Source: Oenanthe sinensis
Lineage: Eukaryota; Streptophyta; Magnoliopsida; Apiales; Apiaceae
Direction of reading: 5' to 3'
Length of the DNA stretch: 64,000 nucleotides
Assembly: GCA_028671895.1 (NCBI GenBank)
Contig: CM053794.1
Span: 39,758,501 to 39,822,500, forward strand
The notes under the pieces were generated by a model. That model was not told where the DNA came from. It was given only the letters and a program-made list of their open reading frames with translations, and did not search any database. Shown in pieces: positions 11,601 to 22,584 of the stretch (the first letter of the stretch is position 1; every line of letters starts with the position of its first letter). The position numbers were made by a program, and so were the translations under genes.

Positions 11601-14600
11601 CTCCCTCTTACTAGGTATTTTCATCCCATGGAAATGAACTAAAAGATTGAGAGAAATGTAGTATACGTGATAACCTATCGTAGATATAATAGAAAATGAG
11701 AGTAAATAAGCTAATTGCCAGGGATTATAATCCCATGAAGCAGATATGGGTTTTGAGTGTTATTAAACAATATTGATGCTTCTACATAGGCTACATCTTT
11801 CCCTCTCAGCACTTACATATTTACTTCTATATTTACTTGACATTTATTAGCATCCCCTTCAATTAAAGTCTTTTTCTATATTATCCCTTTCGATTATCGT
11901 TGTTTAATCACAGAGCATTTCTGAACACTTTGAATTGATTTAGATATCTGGAAAAGTTTGCATTGGAATGTATGGGTGTTATTTTCTGTAAGAGCGCTCG
12001 TAAATTGTAATTTCCATAGATTGAAAATACTAGAAATGCTGAAGGAAGAAAATGGAGAATATCTAATAGTTAGTGTACTTTTTAGCAGCACTTTTGTATG
12101 GAGAGCTTGAATCACATTTCTAAAAGTTCGGGGGCTTCACGTAAACAGCCTCACTACTCCTAAATAAGGTCTGCAACTCTGCATATATCTCATCCTCTCA
12201 ACTCTATTTATACGGGCAAAAATTGCACAATTATAACATGTTTGTCACTCCTGTTTGCAATTCTTTTCTTTTGAGCGAGGAAAATATCCACTATTTTGTT
12301 ATATACATAAACTTCTGTTGCATAATCTAATAAAACTGTTCATATATACATATTTCAATAATACATACATACATAAGTGTTGATTTGTTTATTTATCCTA
12401 ATATTTAGGAGGAACGTTTTTTTGACTGATTTTGTTGATTTTCTTTAATCGATATGAAATTATAAATTCAGAAAATTAAATATATAAAGACATTATGGTA
12501 TGTTTAATTTAGAATTTGATTAATTTCTAAAAGTTAATACTAAACACTTTACCTTTTGCACCACTTTCAGTTTACTCATTTTCAAGTTATATGGCCCAAA
12601 AAAGTTGGTTGACAAAGCTTAAGAAACAACTGTTCTTTTCTCATTCCCTCTACTAAGATAGTATGATGTACAGTGTATTGAATGTATCATGTATGTATGT
12701 ACCTGTAGATGTTTAAATTTTGAAGATGACGTTGTAGGGTATTATGATAGCATAAATGGTTGAGGATGGTATCAAGTTAAATTTGGGACTCGAAAAGATT
12801 AGGAATTTGCTCAAAAAGTTTGTTGAGAACTTGGGAAAAGATAAACTCCTTTATCCCATTCCCATGTCTACTGGAATATCTCAACCAGGGCCACCGCTAT
12901 ATCACATCTCCATTATATTGCATCACGAGGTAAGCTATCCTTTAGACCTTTGCCCTTGGCCTTTACTTTCAGAGTTTCAGTGGAGTACCAAATTGCTCAT
13001 CTAATCCTACTACCTCCCCTTTTAACTCTCAACTGTCAACTTCTCTATAATTATTTGCTCTTTGGTCTTTGCATGAGCCCAAGAACAGCTACAAATATCC
13101 TCACTTTGCTATGATGCTCAGTTAAAGTTGTTGCCTAACACAATATCATATACCCCTCAAACAAGGCCATAACCACATACTTTATATTACGCATGTCAAT
13201 TATCTTCTATTTTAATAAAGCTTTAATTAGTAGACTTTAGTGAGCAATATTTTTAAAACAGCAATTTTACAGCCCTGATATGGTAATGAGAAGATCTTTG
13301 TTGTACTTCCGCTTCCAGTTAGGCAGTTATGTTTTATCTATTGGATGAGTCCGGTTCTGTTGTGATAAGGATGTTATTATGTTTAATTGCGATTAACTAA
13401 ATGGTTCATTGGTAACCTAGTGTTAAATTTCCTTCCCCCTCCCCCTCATAGCCAAAGGTCGTCTTTCCGAAACCTCACTCCCCGCTACTGGAAAACTTAA
13501 AATTTTAATGCATTGAAAAATATGTAATATATCAAAAAAGTATCCAATGTTCAAAACTGATGCATTAATATAGTATCCTCAGTATCATTGGTTGAATTGT
13601 ATAAACATAATGATATACTTTATGTATAAATATTTGTTACAGAGGTACACTATCAAGTCTTCTTGTTCTCAATGTACATACAAAATTATACTACACACAC
13701 AAACACATGTTATACTTACGAAGGAGCAGTACGGAACTTTCATAATGTAAAACAGACAGAAAGCTAATATATTTCACATGTTGAGGCTTAATTATAGAGT
13801 AGGGGTTTGGGCGGTATTCTCTCTATTATCAGTTTACCACTGCAAATAAGCATGATCTGGATGGCTGTTATACAGTGTCGTGATAAGATCTTGTACAAAG
13901 TATCAAACTAATTAATTAGAGAGAAAATGAGAGTGTGAGGTAGAACATCATTTGTCATCTAACAAATTAATCAGAGACTTGCACGAAGAAAGTGCCAAGA
14001 AGTTTTATCACTTGTGTCCCCCACCATTTCCTTACTATTCTTTCATTGACAAATCTTCATTGTCATTGATGTATTTTACACACTGGTTTTGTGGATGTCA
14101 CATCTCTTCTTAGCATATACCCATTTCATTTTCCTTTTTCCATGCTTTTTTGCTATTTAATGCTAGAGTTCATAATGTTCCATTTTGGTCATGGGTTCAG
14201 TGATTATAAAGTATTTTTCTCTGGATTATGCAATGAAATTATCGAACTGAAGAATTTAAACTCACTTATTATCTTAGTCTTTGAGGCACTTGTTTACCCC
14301 TTATATATTACCTGTTTAACAAGTTCTTTTCGATATTATCTTTCTTTTATAGTTATTTCACTTTCAGTGGTGCATAACAGGTATATACTGAGCTAATATA
14401 GGGATGGCCGGAACCCCGGAAGGGATATTCGAGGACCCCACAAAACAGTCGGTTGGCCAAACTCAGACCTTGTTTAGTTTTCATATTTCACTGGTGGACA
14501 TGAACCCAATTTGCAACCGACGTCTCCATTGGTTTTGGCTTTACTCTTGCTTTCTTATCCCATATTATCTGGTCACATATTAATGGTCTCGATCTTTAAA

Positions 14601-14964
14601 TATCAGTTTCTATTTTTGTTGTAGATATAGTAAATATGCAAGGGTATTAACAATATCCCACATGTTTACTCGAGTCACAAACCATTTTTATTCATTTCAT
14701 TAAAGTGTAATCAAACTTCTTAATGAAAACAGGAAATGATAAATTACCATCTTTCGATCTTTCGTGTTTACGTTTTTTTTTTCCCGAAGTGGAGTTCTAT
14801 CTTAGATAAGGTGAGAATATTCTGATGGCAAAATAGATATTAATGCCAATTTACCATCCCTAGCATAACAGACCAAAATACCCCCTAGTCCTACACTTGC
14901 GTCTCTTCATTTTTGCAAGTAGGCATGCAATTCCTACAATTTATACATGTCTTTTTCCTTTTGT
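8695..14964. other. Long gene-poor interval
   Basis: About 6.3 kb with no supported gene. Short reading frames (for example 12756-13004, which ends in a GTAAGC donor-like site, and 14091-14396) have no recognised domain. Composition is less AT-rich than the repeat blocks further right, so unrecognised non-coding transcripts are possible. A T13-G12 run lies at 10325-10349. Confidence 0.5.
10325..10349 (+). repeat. T13-G12 homopolymer junction
   Basis: Thirteen T directly followed by twelve G. Such a long G run is rare in this AT-rich DNA and can be a slippage or assembly artefact, or a genuine G-quadruplex-forming tract. Confidence 0.9.
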
Positions 14965-14975
14965 TATATATAATA
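14965..14975 (+). promoter_or_regulatory. Putative TATA box for the NHL1-like gene at 15084
   Basis: TATATATAATA lies about 110 bp upstream of the start codon, a spacing similar to that of the other NHL genes in this window. Confidence 0.45.
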
Positions 14976-15083
14976 AAGCTAGACGCATCATGCACTCCAC
15001 ACTTCTTTTCTCATTCACCTATCCTTCCATCCCAAACCAATGAACCATAGAGCCTGATCAGTTGGATAACTACCACTACCTCA

Positions 15084-15713
15084 ATGTCAATAAAAGAGTG
15101 CAGCGGTCACAAGGAGAAACGGCAGAAACGCATTCGCCGTCTATGCGCCTGTCTACTTGTCTTCTGCTTCATCGTTCTTCTCGTATTTCTGATCACATGG
15201 GCTATCCTACAACCCAAAAAGCCCCGTTTCATCATCCGAGATGCCACAATTTACAACTTTAAAGTTGCCTCCTCTCCAGACCTCTTCACTTCTAACTTCC
15301 AAATCACCATCTCCTCTCGAAATCCCAATGACAATATAGGCATATACTATGACAAACTAGATATTTATGCCTCCTATCGCGGTCAACAAATCACTTACTA
15401 CACTGAGATGCCCGCTACCTATCAAGGCCACAAGGGTATGAATGTTTGGTCACCGTTTATATCAGGTACTAGCGTTCCTATAGCTCCGTTCATTGGCGAA
15501 GCACTGAGCGCAGACCAGGCTAGTGGAGCCATCCAAATAACGATCAAAATCAACGGACGGGTCAGATGGAAAGTTGGCACCTTTATTTCTGGACGTTATC
15601 ATCTGCATGTTACTTGTCCGGCTTATATACCTTGTGGTAGTAAAAGCGACAATTTCATTGGTCAAACATCGATCAAGTATCCGCTTCTAGCTAGCTGCAA
15701 AGTCAGTGTGTGA
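15084..15713 (+). CDS. NHL1-like: NDR1/HIN1-like protein 1-type (LEA-2), tandem copy A
   Basis: Intronless, 209 residues. A basic cytosolic head of about 18 residues (KEKRQKRIRR) precedes a single transmembrane segment at about 19-42. Then come QPKKPRF and the LEA-2 domain with SRNPNDNIGIYYDKLDIYAS, TYQGHK and INGRVRWKVG. The C-terminus contains RYHLHVTCPAY and SCKVSV. Length and motifs match the Arabidopsis NHL1 group (At3g11660, At5g06330, At3g52470 from memory). These are probably single-pass plasma-membrane proteins with defence roles. A paralogue of identical length starts 2.4 kb downstream in the same orientation, about 64% identical by hand count without gaps. The overlapping 66-residue frame starting at 15062 is a shadow. 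Confidence 0.93.
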   Translation: MSIKECSGHKEKRQKRIRRLCACLLVFCFIVLLVFLITWAILQPKKPRFIIRDATIYNFKVASSPDLFTSNFQITISSRNPNDNIGIYYDKLDIYASYRGQQITYYTEMPATYQGHKGMNVWSPFISGTSVPIAPFIGEALSADQASGAIQITIKINGRVRWKVGTFISGRYHLHVTCPAYIPCGSKSDNFIGQTSIKYPLLASCKVSV

Positions 15714-17368
15714 TTCACTCTGCTCCATATATATACTGATTCCTCCGTCTCTTTATCTCGCTCTCATGTTTTATTCAAGGTATTATTATTATTTTAGCTT
15801 TCAGTTTCATATTTACCATATTGTAAATTCTAATAAGGAATCATAATATTTCTACATGTGACGATTGCAAGGAGAAATATATTTTCCGAAATTAGGCTGT
15901 TTTATTGTAAAAATCATATTTTCATTTCAACAAAAGCTTTGTACGTCGTTCTATGGTTTCTTTATTATAGAGATTAGAGAAGTATTACATGGTTCTTTTA
16001 TTGACGATAAGGTGTAATATCTATATAAATACCCTCTAAAATTGATGTCACGATCTTGTTACCGCCTCATCTGTGTTATTTTTTAATTTTACAGGTTAAG
16101 ATTTTGGGCGATTCCGTTTAAAAATTTACAACATTTTTTTTTTAAATCTAAGAAAAGTTAGTATTATTTAATTAAAAATAGATTTTTAAATAATCAGCAT
16201 ACCTTACCGATTCACCAATAAAATTCAATTTAAAATCAGAATGAGTTGAGTGTGAATAAAATTTCCATTCCTAACACAAAAGTTATGTAAATATATGAAT
16301 CATTTTCCATCATAGTACACTTGCCATCTGATATCTTTAAATTCAATGTAATAAAATTAAATAGTTAGATGAGGTTGATGAGATAATTAAATGAAATTAA
16401 GTAGTTTAAATGTTTTTCCATTTAAATAAACTTTTGACTGGTGATGAAAATTTAATCTGGTTTATACTACTACTGTAATTACATTTCAAAAACATTACAA
16501 AATTGAAAATATAAACAGGTGTCATTGAGAAGCGATAAAATAAATTAGAACATTTTATAAGTATATAAAATGGAGCCAGGAGTGGGAAAGAAAAAGAATG
16601 ATCTTACAGTTTCGAGACAGGGAGACAATCTTAGAACTGTAAAAGCGTAACCTTAGTCGCACAATTTTCGATGTACATTCTAAAGTGCGCAAGTTGTCAG
16701 TGAATGCTAATCCATAATAAGTCGACCAGTTGGTGCATGTGCATAGGTGGCATTACATTTTTAAGAAGATGCAGGGGATGTACCTAAAATATATAAAGGT
16801 TAAGGTACCACAGTACCCCAGTGTGGGACGAAAAAGATGGTATATACTCATATATTAGGTCCATTTAGGAACCGTCCTTTGACTATAATATTATTATATT
16901 TATTCTATGATTGATTTACAAATATGTAGTTTAGTGATCAATAATAACGTGACAACTTTTCAACACTGCCCTACGGTTTTATTATCCATGGCCTTAGTTT
17001 TTTCCATGAGTTCCACTATTTGAAATTTTGGATTTTGCAATTTTGATATGACCTCCGTCTACTTGACTCGTTTGCTATTTATTTTATATCCTCATCATAT
17101 ACACACAAGACATTATTATTAGCTTCAACTGTTGAACCTGTGTTGTTAGGTACACTATTGATAGGTAAGTTCACACCAAATGTTATTATTATTGTAAAGA
17201 GAAATTATACACGGAGTATACCCTAAATAAGCTAAAGCTAGATAGATGGGCGATATGTGCGGGGCAATACCAATACGTATACCCCCATGTTAAAAATAAC
17301 AATACAAACAACTCCTCTATCTATACCTCATTAATTATTTAAGAAGACTAATGCTACCCTGGCATCAG
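15714..17368. other. Spacer between the tandem NHL1-like genes
   Basis: AT-rich, no reading frame of interest and no clear transposon termini. The right half should contain the promoter of the second copy. No extended similarity to the sequence upstream of copy A was seen by eye, so the duplication is old outside the coding region. Confidence 0.45.
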
Positions 17369-17378
17369 TATTTATCTA
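17369..17378 (+). promoter_or_regulatory. Weak TATA-like element for the NHL1-like gene at 17456
   Basis: TATTTATCTA lies about 87 bp upstream of the start codon. It is a weaker match than those of the other NHL genes. Confidence 0.3.
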
Positions 17379-17455
17379 TTCGTTCACATCTCTCATTCAC
17401 TCTCAATAAAACATCTTCTCCAAACTAGTGTAGCTAGGCCAAAACCAAAGGCGTG

Positions 17456-18085
17456 ATGTCTACAAAACAGTGTAGCCACCACAAAGACAGACGAAAGAGA
17501 ATCATTCGGCGTGTATGTTCAGTCATCCTCGTCGTCCTCTTCATCATCCTAGTCACCTTCCTCATCATCTGGGCTGTTCTCCAACCCAAAAAACCTCGCT
17601 TCATCCTCCAAGACGCCACCATCTATGCTTTTAACGTCACCACCGTTCCCAATCTCCTCACCTCCAATTTCCAAGTCACTGTAAATTCTCGTAACCCCAA
17701 CAGCAAAATCGGAATTTACTACGATAAACTCGACATCTTTGCCACCTACCGAAGCCAACAAATCACTTACTACACCACCATACTCCCAACCTACCAAGGT
17801 CACAAAGACACCAACGTATGGTCACCTTTTGTTTATGGCACCAACGTCCCCGTGGCGCCTTACAACGGGGAAGCCTTGAGCCAGGATCAATCCACCGGGA
17901 ACATATGGTTGATGATCAAGATTAATGGACGGGTGAGATGGAAAGTTGGATCCTTCACTTCAGGTCGTTATCATATTCATGTTACTTGTCCAGCGTATAT
18001 CCCGTTCGGTAATCGTAACACTGGGATTGCTGTCGGTAGCGCCGTTAAGTACCAGCTCTCTACCAAGTGCAAAGTTAGCGTCTAA
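17456..18085 (+). CDS. NHL1-like: NDR1/HIN1-like protein 1-type (LEA-2), tandem copy B
   Basis: Intronless, 209 residues from the ATG at 17456; the frame is open three bases further upstream only as GTG. The layout is the same as the copy at 15084: a basic head (HKDRRKRIIRR), a transmembrane segment at about 20-42, QPKKPRF, SRNPNSKIGIYYDKLDIFAT, TYQGHK, NGRVRWKVG, RYHIHVTCPAY and a KCKVSV end. Aligned to copy A it needs no gap. Differences concentrate in the head, the membrane segment and the variable loop at residues 184-198, while the LEA-2 core is conserved, which indicates that both copies have been under selection. Probable role: plasma-membrane protein of the NHL1 clade. Confidence 0.93.
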   Translation: MSTKQCSHHKDRRKRIIRRVCSVILVVLFIILVTFLIIWAVLQPKKPRFILQDATIYAFNVTTVPNLLTSNFQVTVNSRNPNSKIGIYYDKLDIFATYRSQQITYYTTILPTYQGHKDTNVWSPFVYGTNVPVAPYNGEALSQDQSTGNIWLMIKINGRVRWKVGSFTSGRYHIHVTCPAYIPFGNRNTGIAVGSAVKYQLSTKCKVSV

Positions 18086-18690
18086 GTATGGGAATCTACT
18101 TAACGCCCGTTAAGTCCTCCTCTCTGTGTCTCTTTCACTCTTATACTGTTATACCAAGTTTAATTAATTTGTATACCTTGGTGAATTGTAAATTTTGCTA
18201 AATAATAGCCAATAAGGAAATTCCAATAGCAAAATTATATAATCGATTAAATATTGATGTATAATTATGATTGAATAGATTACTATTAGGATCTAAAAAG
18301 ACAAATCAAGACTGTATGCAACTATGCAAGTGATGGACCTTGTGGGGTCATTTTCATGTTAAATTTGATTACTTCTCGATTACACTTTATATATTTGTTA
18401 TTATGTGACATATTTTAATCGTTAAGTTCAACCTTACCATGTGCTTAATCGAGTCCAACTTTGAAGTTTCTATTATTCGGTCGATCCATAAATTACTCTC
18501 TTCATATATATAGTTTCTTGGTTAAAAGTGTAAGAATGGAGAGACATGCCATGTGAGAGAAAATGACCGATTAGTTGCTACATTTTTAAGGTTTGGCTAC
18601 AATATTAGAAGTAGGTATGCATATGTTATAAATGATACGGAGTAGATTTTTCTATAATCATATATTTTTAGTTTCTTTATAAGATACTTA

Positions 18691-18997
18691 CTCTGTCCGC
18701 TATTTTTTGCTTCATTTTCTTATTTATTTGTCTCAAAAATGTTGTTCACCTTCATTAAATATGATAAATTAAGAACTAGTTTTGTTAAATTTTATAGAAA
18801 ATAATACACAATTTTAATAAATTTTTAGTTTGTTTAATATAGTTAAATAAAAAATTAAATTTTATTTATGAACAAATGAAATAGGAGAGAGGAAATATAT
18901 TTTTAATTAAATGCATTACATATTCACCTTACATGAGTAAACAACCGGTCCCCAAAAAATAGTGACAATTGCTAAATTAAAACTAGAAAAGAGGGAG
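18691..18997. mobile_element. Degenerate Stowaway-like MITE
   Basis: Bounded by TA on both sides. The left end, CTCTGTCCGCTATTTTTTGC, resembles the CTCCCTCCGTCC terminus of plant Stowaway elements, and the right end is GAGGGAG followed by TA. The interior is AT-rich without coding content. Confidence 0.45.
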
Positions 18998-19075
18998 TAA
19001 AGTAGAATGCTCTCGAAACTGATAAATACACGCTGTATTCAATGAGTTTTCCAAATCCCCTTTTTTTCCCTCTAG

Positions 19076-19310
19076 CCAGGGCACATGGGCCGCGAAAATT
19101 TAGGAACCTCAAATTTATATATATTTCTAATAAAAATATTATGGTTTATTAATATTATAATAAATATCAAATTTGTTAAATTTTATTTTTTATTTATAAT
19201 ATTTTTCAATAATTTATTTTATTTAGAAAAATATGATTTAATAATTTTAATGTATATTGAAATACATAAAGAGCCTAATTTTAAAATTTTGCCAGGACCG
19301 AAAACGTGCT
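19076..19310. mobile_element. Possible hAT-like MITE remnant
   Basis: The left end (CCAGGGCACATGGGCCGCGA) and right end (AAAATTTTGCCAGGACCG) form a loose inverted repeat of the type seen in CAGGGCCGG-ended hAT elements. The 76-residue frame inside is not coding. No convincing 8-bp duplication was found. Confidence 0.25.
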
Positions 19311-20161
19311 TCTAAATATAGTTTCATGCGAGGCTAGCCATGTCTATAGAAAACAAAAGGATTGCTACTTCATGCAGAAGTAACAAATCTAAAATTAATC
19401 AACAAAAACATAAACCTTTACATAATACATATATGATAAAACAATTTTGCCTGATATCAACGAAATGGATAAAATATTATATTATCTAAATTAAAGGTAT
19501 AAAATAATGGAAAAATAAAGTACAAAATGCTCATTTATAATAGAAAAGAAGACAATCTCCCAAATATCAATAAAATTATCTTAGAACTAATATTATTATC
19601 TATCTTTTTTCTATCTAAAATTTGGAAATGAAATACATATGCACGGAGAGTTTTAACTCTTGGATCCATTTTAGAACTATTGATAAATTGTACGGTATTA
19701 AATTGAGAGTTTCAATCATTAATCTACGTACTAGAGACCTTATTAATTTATATGACTTCAATTCATTATTGAAAATAAAAGGAGAGTTCTGAATAGTTAG
19801 AGGTCACCAAATTAAGTGGGTTTGGTTTTTTCCCTTTTATAAAAAATAATAAAATGTACATAATAGTGGTGGTCCTTTTCTCTTTTCACAATCTTCACGA
19901 CTTCACTCTCTAACTAGAGGATTTATAGTAATGTGACCGAGTGATAGGAGCACAGAAGGACTTAGTTATTTGTAGATGTCGAAAATAACAGAAAGCTTAT
20001 ATTTGATAATATTCGGATAAACTAAACATATTTTTTTTTATGATATATTACAATTGTATATTTACGAATCTCAATATTAATCTAAATTCATTTAAGGATT
20101 TAATATCAAAATCACATAATGTATTCAACTATACATACAATTTAAAAAATCTTTCATAATT

Positions 20162-20453
20162 GCCTTCAAATTGCTAACACTTGATCTACTCATTTATTTC
20201 TGAAGTATATACAATTTGGAGGCTGTTCATGGTACATAATCAACTTATCATTTTTATAAATTACAAATAAATTGATGATGTACCATAACCGCCTTCAAAT
20301 TGCTGAAACTTGATTCAAACACTTGACTAGTAAATTCCTTGAAGTTCATATAATCTAGAGGCTAGTCCTGGCACATCATCACTTTATCAATCATGTTTAA
20401 ACTACATGTTGATATATATAAAATGATGATGTGACATGACCACCTCCAAATTA
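20162..20453. repeat. Tandem pair of about 130-bp units, each forming a hairpin
   Basis: GCCTTCAAATTGCT recurs at 20162 and 20291, marking two units with a period of about 129 bp. Unit 1 folds as 20212-20247 against 20267-20302, with about 35-bp arms and a loop near 20 nt. Unit 2 folds as 20351-20385 against about 20420-20453. Both hairpins carry GGAGG/GGCTAG at the base and a GGTACAT/GGCACAT core. Confidence 0.65.
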
Positions 20454-20522
20454 TCTAAACTTAACTTATCTCCAGCACTATAAGAAAGAAATAAGGGGCC
20501 AAGTATTTTCATATAAAAACTA

Positions 20523-20640
20523 GGGATATTCTCAATAGTACCCCCGTAGAATTGGTTTTTGCCAATGGTACCACTACATTTTTGGCTTCTACTAGTGGCA
20601 CCCTCGTATTTTTGTTTTTTATACACGATACCCTTCTGTT
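20523..20640. repeat. 30-bp periodic repeats, left arm of MITE 20523
   Basis: Core hexamers AGTACC, GGTACC, GGCACC and GATACC start at 20537, 20567, 20597 and 20627, exactly 30 bp apart, with diverged sequence between them. Confidence 0.85.
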
Positions 20641-20929
20641 AAGTAAAAATAATAGAATTGAACTCAGATTGTAAAACAAATTGTATATTTGAAATCTTTG
20701 CGAAAAAATACATGAAATACACTGTTGAATCATGTAAAACGGAATTAAAACGAGTGATATATGGATGGTCAAATTCAAATTCATAACAAAACTTTGACCA
20801 TCTATATCTCACTCATTTTGACTCTGTTTTACATGATTCAATAGTGTATTTTATGTAACTTTTCGCAAAAATTTCAAATATACAATTTGTTTAACAATCT
20901 GAATTCAATTCTATTATTTTTACTTAACA

Positions 20930-21074
20930 GAGGGGTATCATGCGTAAAAAATCAAACGTACGAGGGTACCATGTGTAAAAAACAAAAGTACAAGGGTGCC
21001 ACTAGTAGAAGCCAAAAATGTAGTGGTACCATTGACAAAAGTCAATTCTACAGGGGTACTATTGAGAATATCCC
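20930..21074. repeat. 30-bp periodic repeats, right arm of MITE 20523
   Basis: Cores GGTATC, GGTACC, GGTGCC, GGTACC and GGTACT start at about 20934, 20965, 20995, 21025 and 21055. There are five units here against four in the left arm, so one unit was gained or lost after formation. Confidence 0.85.
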
Positions 21075-21838
21075 TAAAAACTATAACTTTGTAGTGTACA
21101 ATATAATGCATACTGGTACAACGTATATATAATGCTCAGCGGTGACAGTTTCATATGTGTGTAACGTACCCAAGGTCGGTTACATTTTGTAACGTACAAA
21201 GTCAGTCGCACATAGACACATAGTAATGTATATATAAGCATGTAGCTGTAAAAGTATATAAGAAAACAAAAATGATCAAATATCACAACTAACAAATAAT
21301 AGATTGTTTGTTAGACATAAAATAATAAGATGAATTTAATTTGATATTTAAATTTGATAACCTTTTTCTCTAAAAGATAAGAGGCTTATGACATATATTA
21401 GCATATTAAATTTATTATTGATGTATTAAAATAATAAGATGAATTTAATTTGATATTTAATTCTGAACTACAAAATTATATATTAAAAGTTAGACAAATA
21501 ATTATTTATGCATAACCATTTTTACATATAAAATGTAAAAAAAAGGTAAGATATATAATTTAATATTATATTATATTATTATTTTAATATATAATAAACA
21601 AACTTGTCATAGTTATAATATTTATATGTAAAATAGTACTCCGTACAATTTATTTTCAAATTTAAGATAGCAAAACTTTTATTCACACTCATTTCATTTT
21701 ATAGCTTCAGACACATTGATATAGTTTTGGATATATCCGATTTATGCTTGAATTATTATTTATTTCGATGATCAATTTCTATGCTTTATATAATGTTTTA
21801 TTTAAAATCAAAACTAATGATTATAGTGTCAGTTATTT

Positions 21839-21839
<1 letters not shown>

Positions 21840-21892
<53 letters not shown>
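21840..21892. repeat. (AT)n microsatellite
   Basis: About 26 AT repeats, next to the foldback element at 21900. Confidence 0.95.
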
Positions 21893-21897
<5 letters not shown>

Positions 21898-21899
21898 CA

Positions 21900-22276
21900 T
21901 CGAGAATAATGAGGAATCTAAGATTTATCTTAGTTAATTTTTCCTAAAATAGTGAATAAAATATCAATGTTTGATAATTATGGTATTTAATATACACAAT
22001 CTTTGTAGATATTATTTTGATTGTGCATATAAAAATATCATAATTATCAAAACACAATTGTTTTAGGGAAATATTATTTTCAGAACATTTTTTTTATTTC
22101 CAGAGTTATGTGTTGCATTATATATCAAAATATGCTACAAGTTATGAATGTAAGAAAGAATATGAAACAATTAGCTCTGGAAATAAAAAAAAGTGCTCTG
22201 AAAATAACATTTATCTTGTTTTATTCACTATTTCAGATAAGTTAGCTAAGATCAATCTTAGGTTACTTATTCTCAT
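21900..22276. mobile_element. Foldback MITE of about 375 bp, family unassigned
   Basis: The left arm (GAGAATAATGAGGAATCTAA, then AGTGAATAAAA near 21950) is mirrored by the right arm (AGTGAATAAAACAAG on the complement, then CTTATTCTC at 22267-22275). A second inverted repeat (TTTCAGAACATTTTTTTTAT with its complement near 22180-22205) lies inside. It sits in an AT repeat, so target duplications cannot be read. Confidence 0.55.
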
Positions 22277-22584
22277 ATATATTATAGTAGCAAAAACAAT
22301 AATTTATTAAATTTGATTGCAGTCATAAATTTTGTCTTAGAGAGAAAATTACATCATCTAAAACAAGAAACATATAGTATATAAGATTTTTTTGTCATAT
22401 AATATATTAATTTGTTATCTTAAATTTTTTATTTTTCTAAAATAAACATATTAAATTAAATAAACATACAGCTTGTTTATCTCTTAAAAATATATTTCTC
22501 TCTAGACAAACAACTGCATTAAAATAATTAATTAAGATCCGGAGTAAAATTACCCCCACCAGTTGGGCACGGGTAGTTGGGAGG

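Larger units (their letters stand above)
20523..21074. mobile_element. MULE-type foldback MITE with 9-bp target duplication
   Basis: A 552-bp near-complete palindrome. The left end GGGATATTCTCAATAGTACC mirrors the right end, and both arms can be followed for about 270 bp to a centre near 20790. It is flanked by a perfect 9-bp direct repeat TAAAAACTA (20514-20522 and 21075-21083), the duplication size of Mutator-like elements. The outer part of each arm is built from degenerate 30-bp repeats with a GGTACC-like core. There is no transposase, so movement needs one in trans. The reading frames within it are products of the repeat. Confidence 0.85.

Noticed and set aside
12756..13004. 82-residue frame ending near a GTAAGC donor-like site
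   Set aside because: No recognisable domain, no supporting neighbouring exon and amino-acid composition typical of chance frames. Not listed as a gene.
15062..15262. Alternative start for an NHL gene in another frame
   Set aside because: The frame at 15084 encodes the complete NHL protein; the other is a short overlapping shadow.
21744..21947. Frame encoding IYIYIYIY
   Set aside because: Translation of an (AT)n microsatellite. The same applies to frames at 50548-51054 and 54528-54872.
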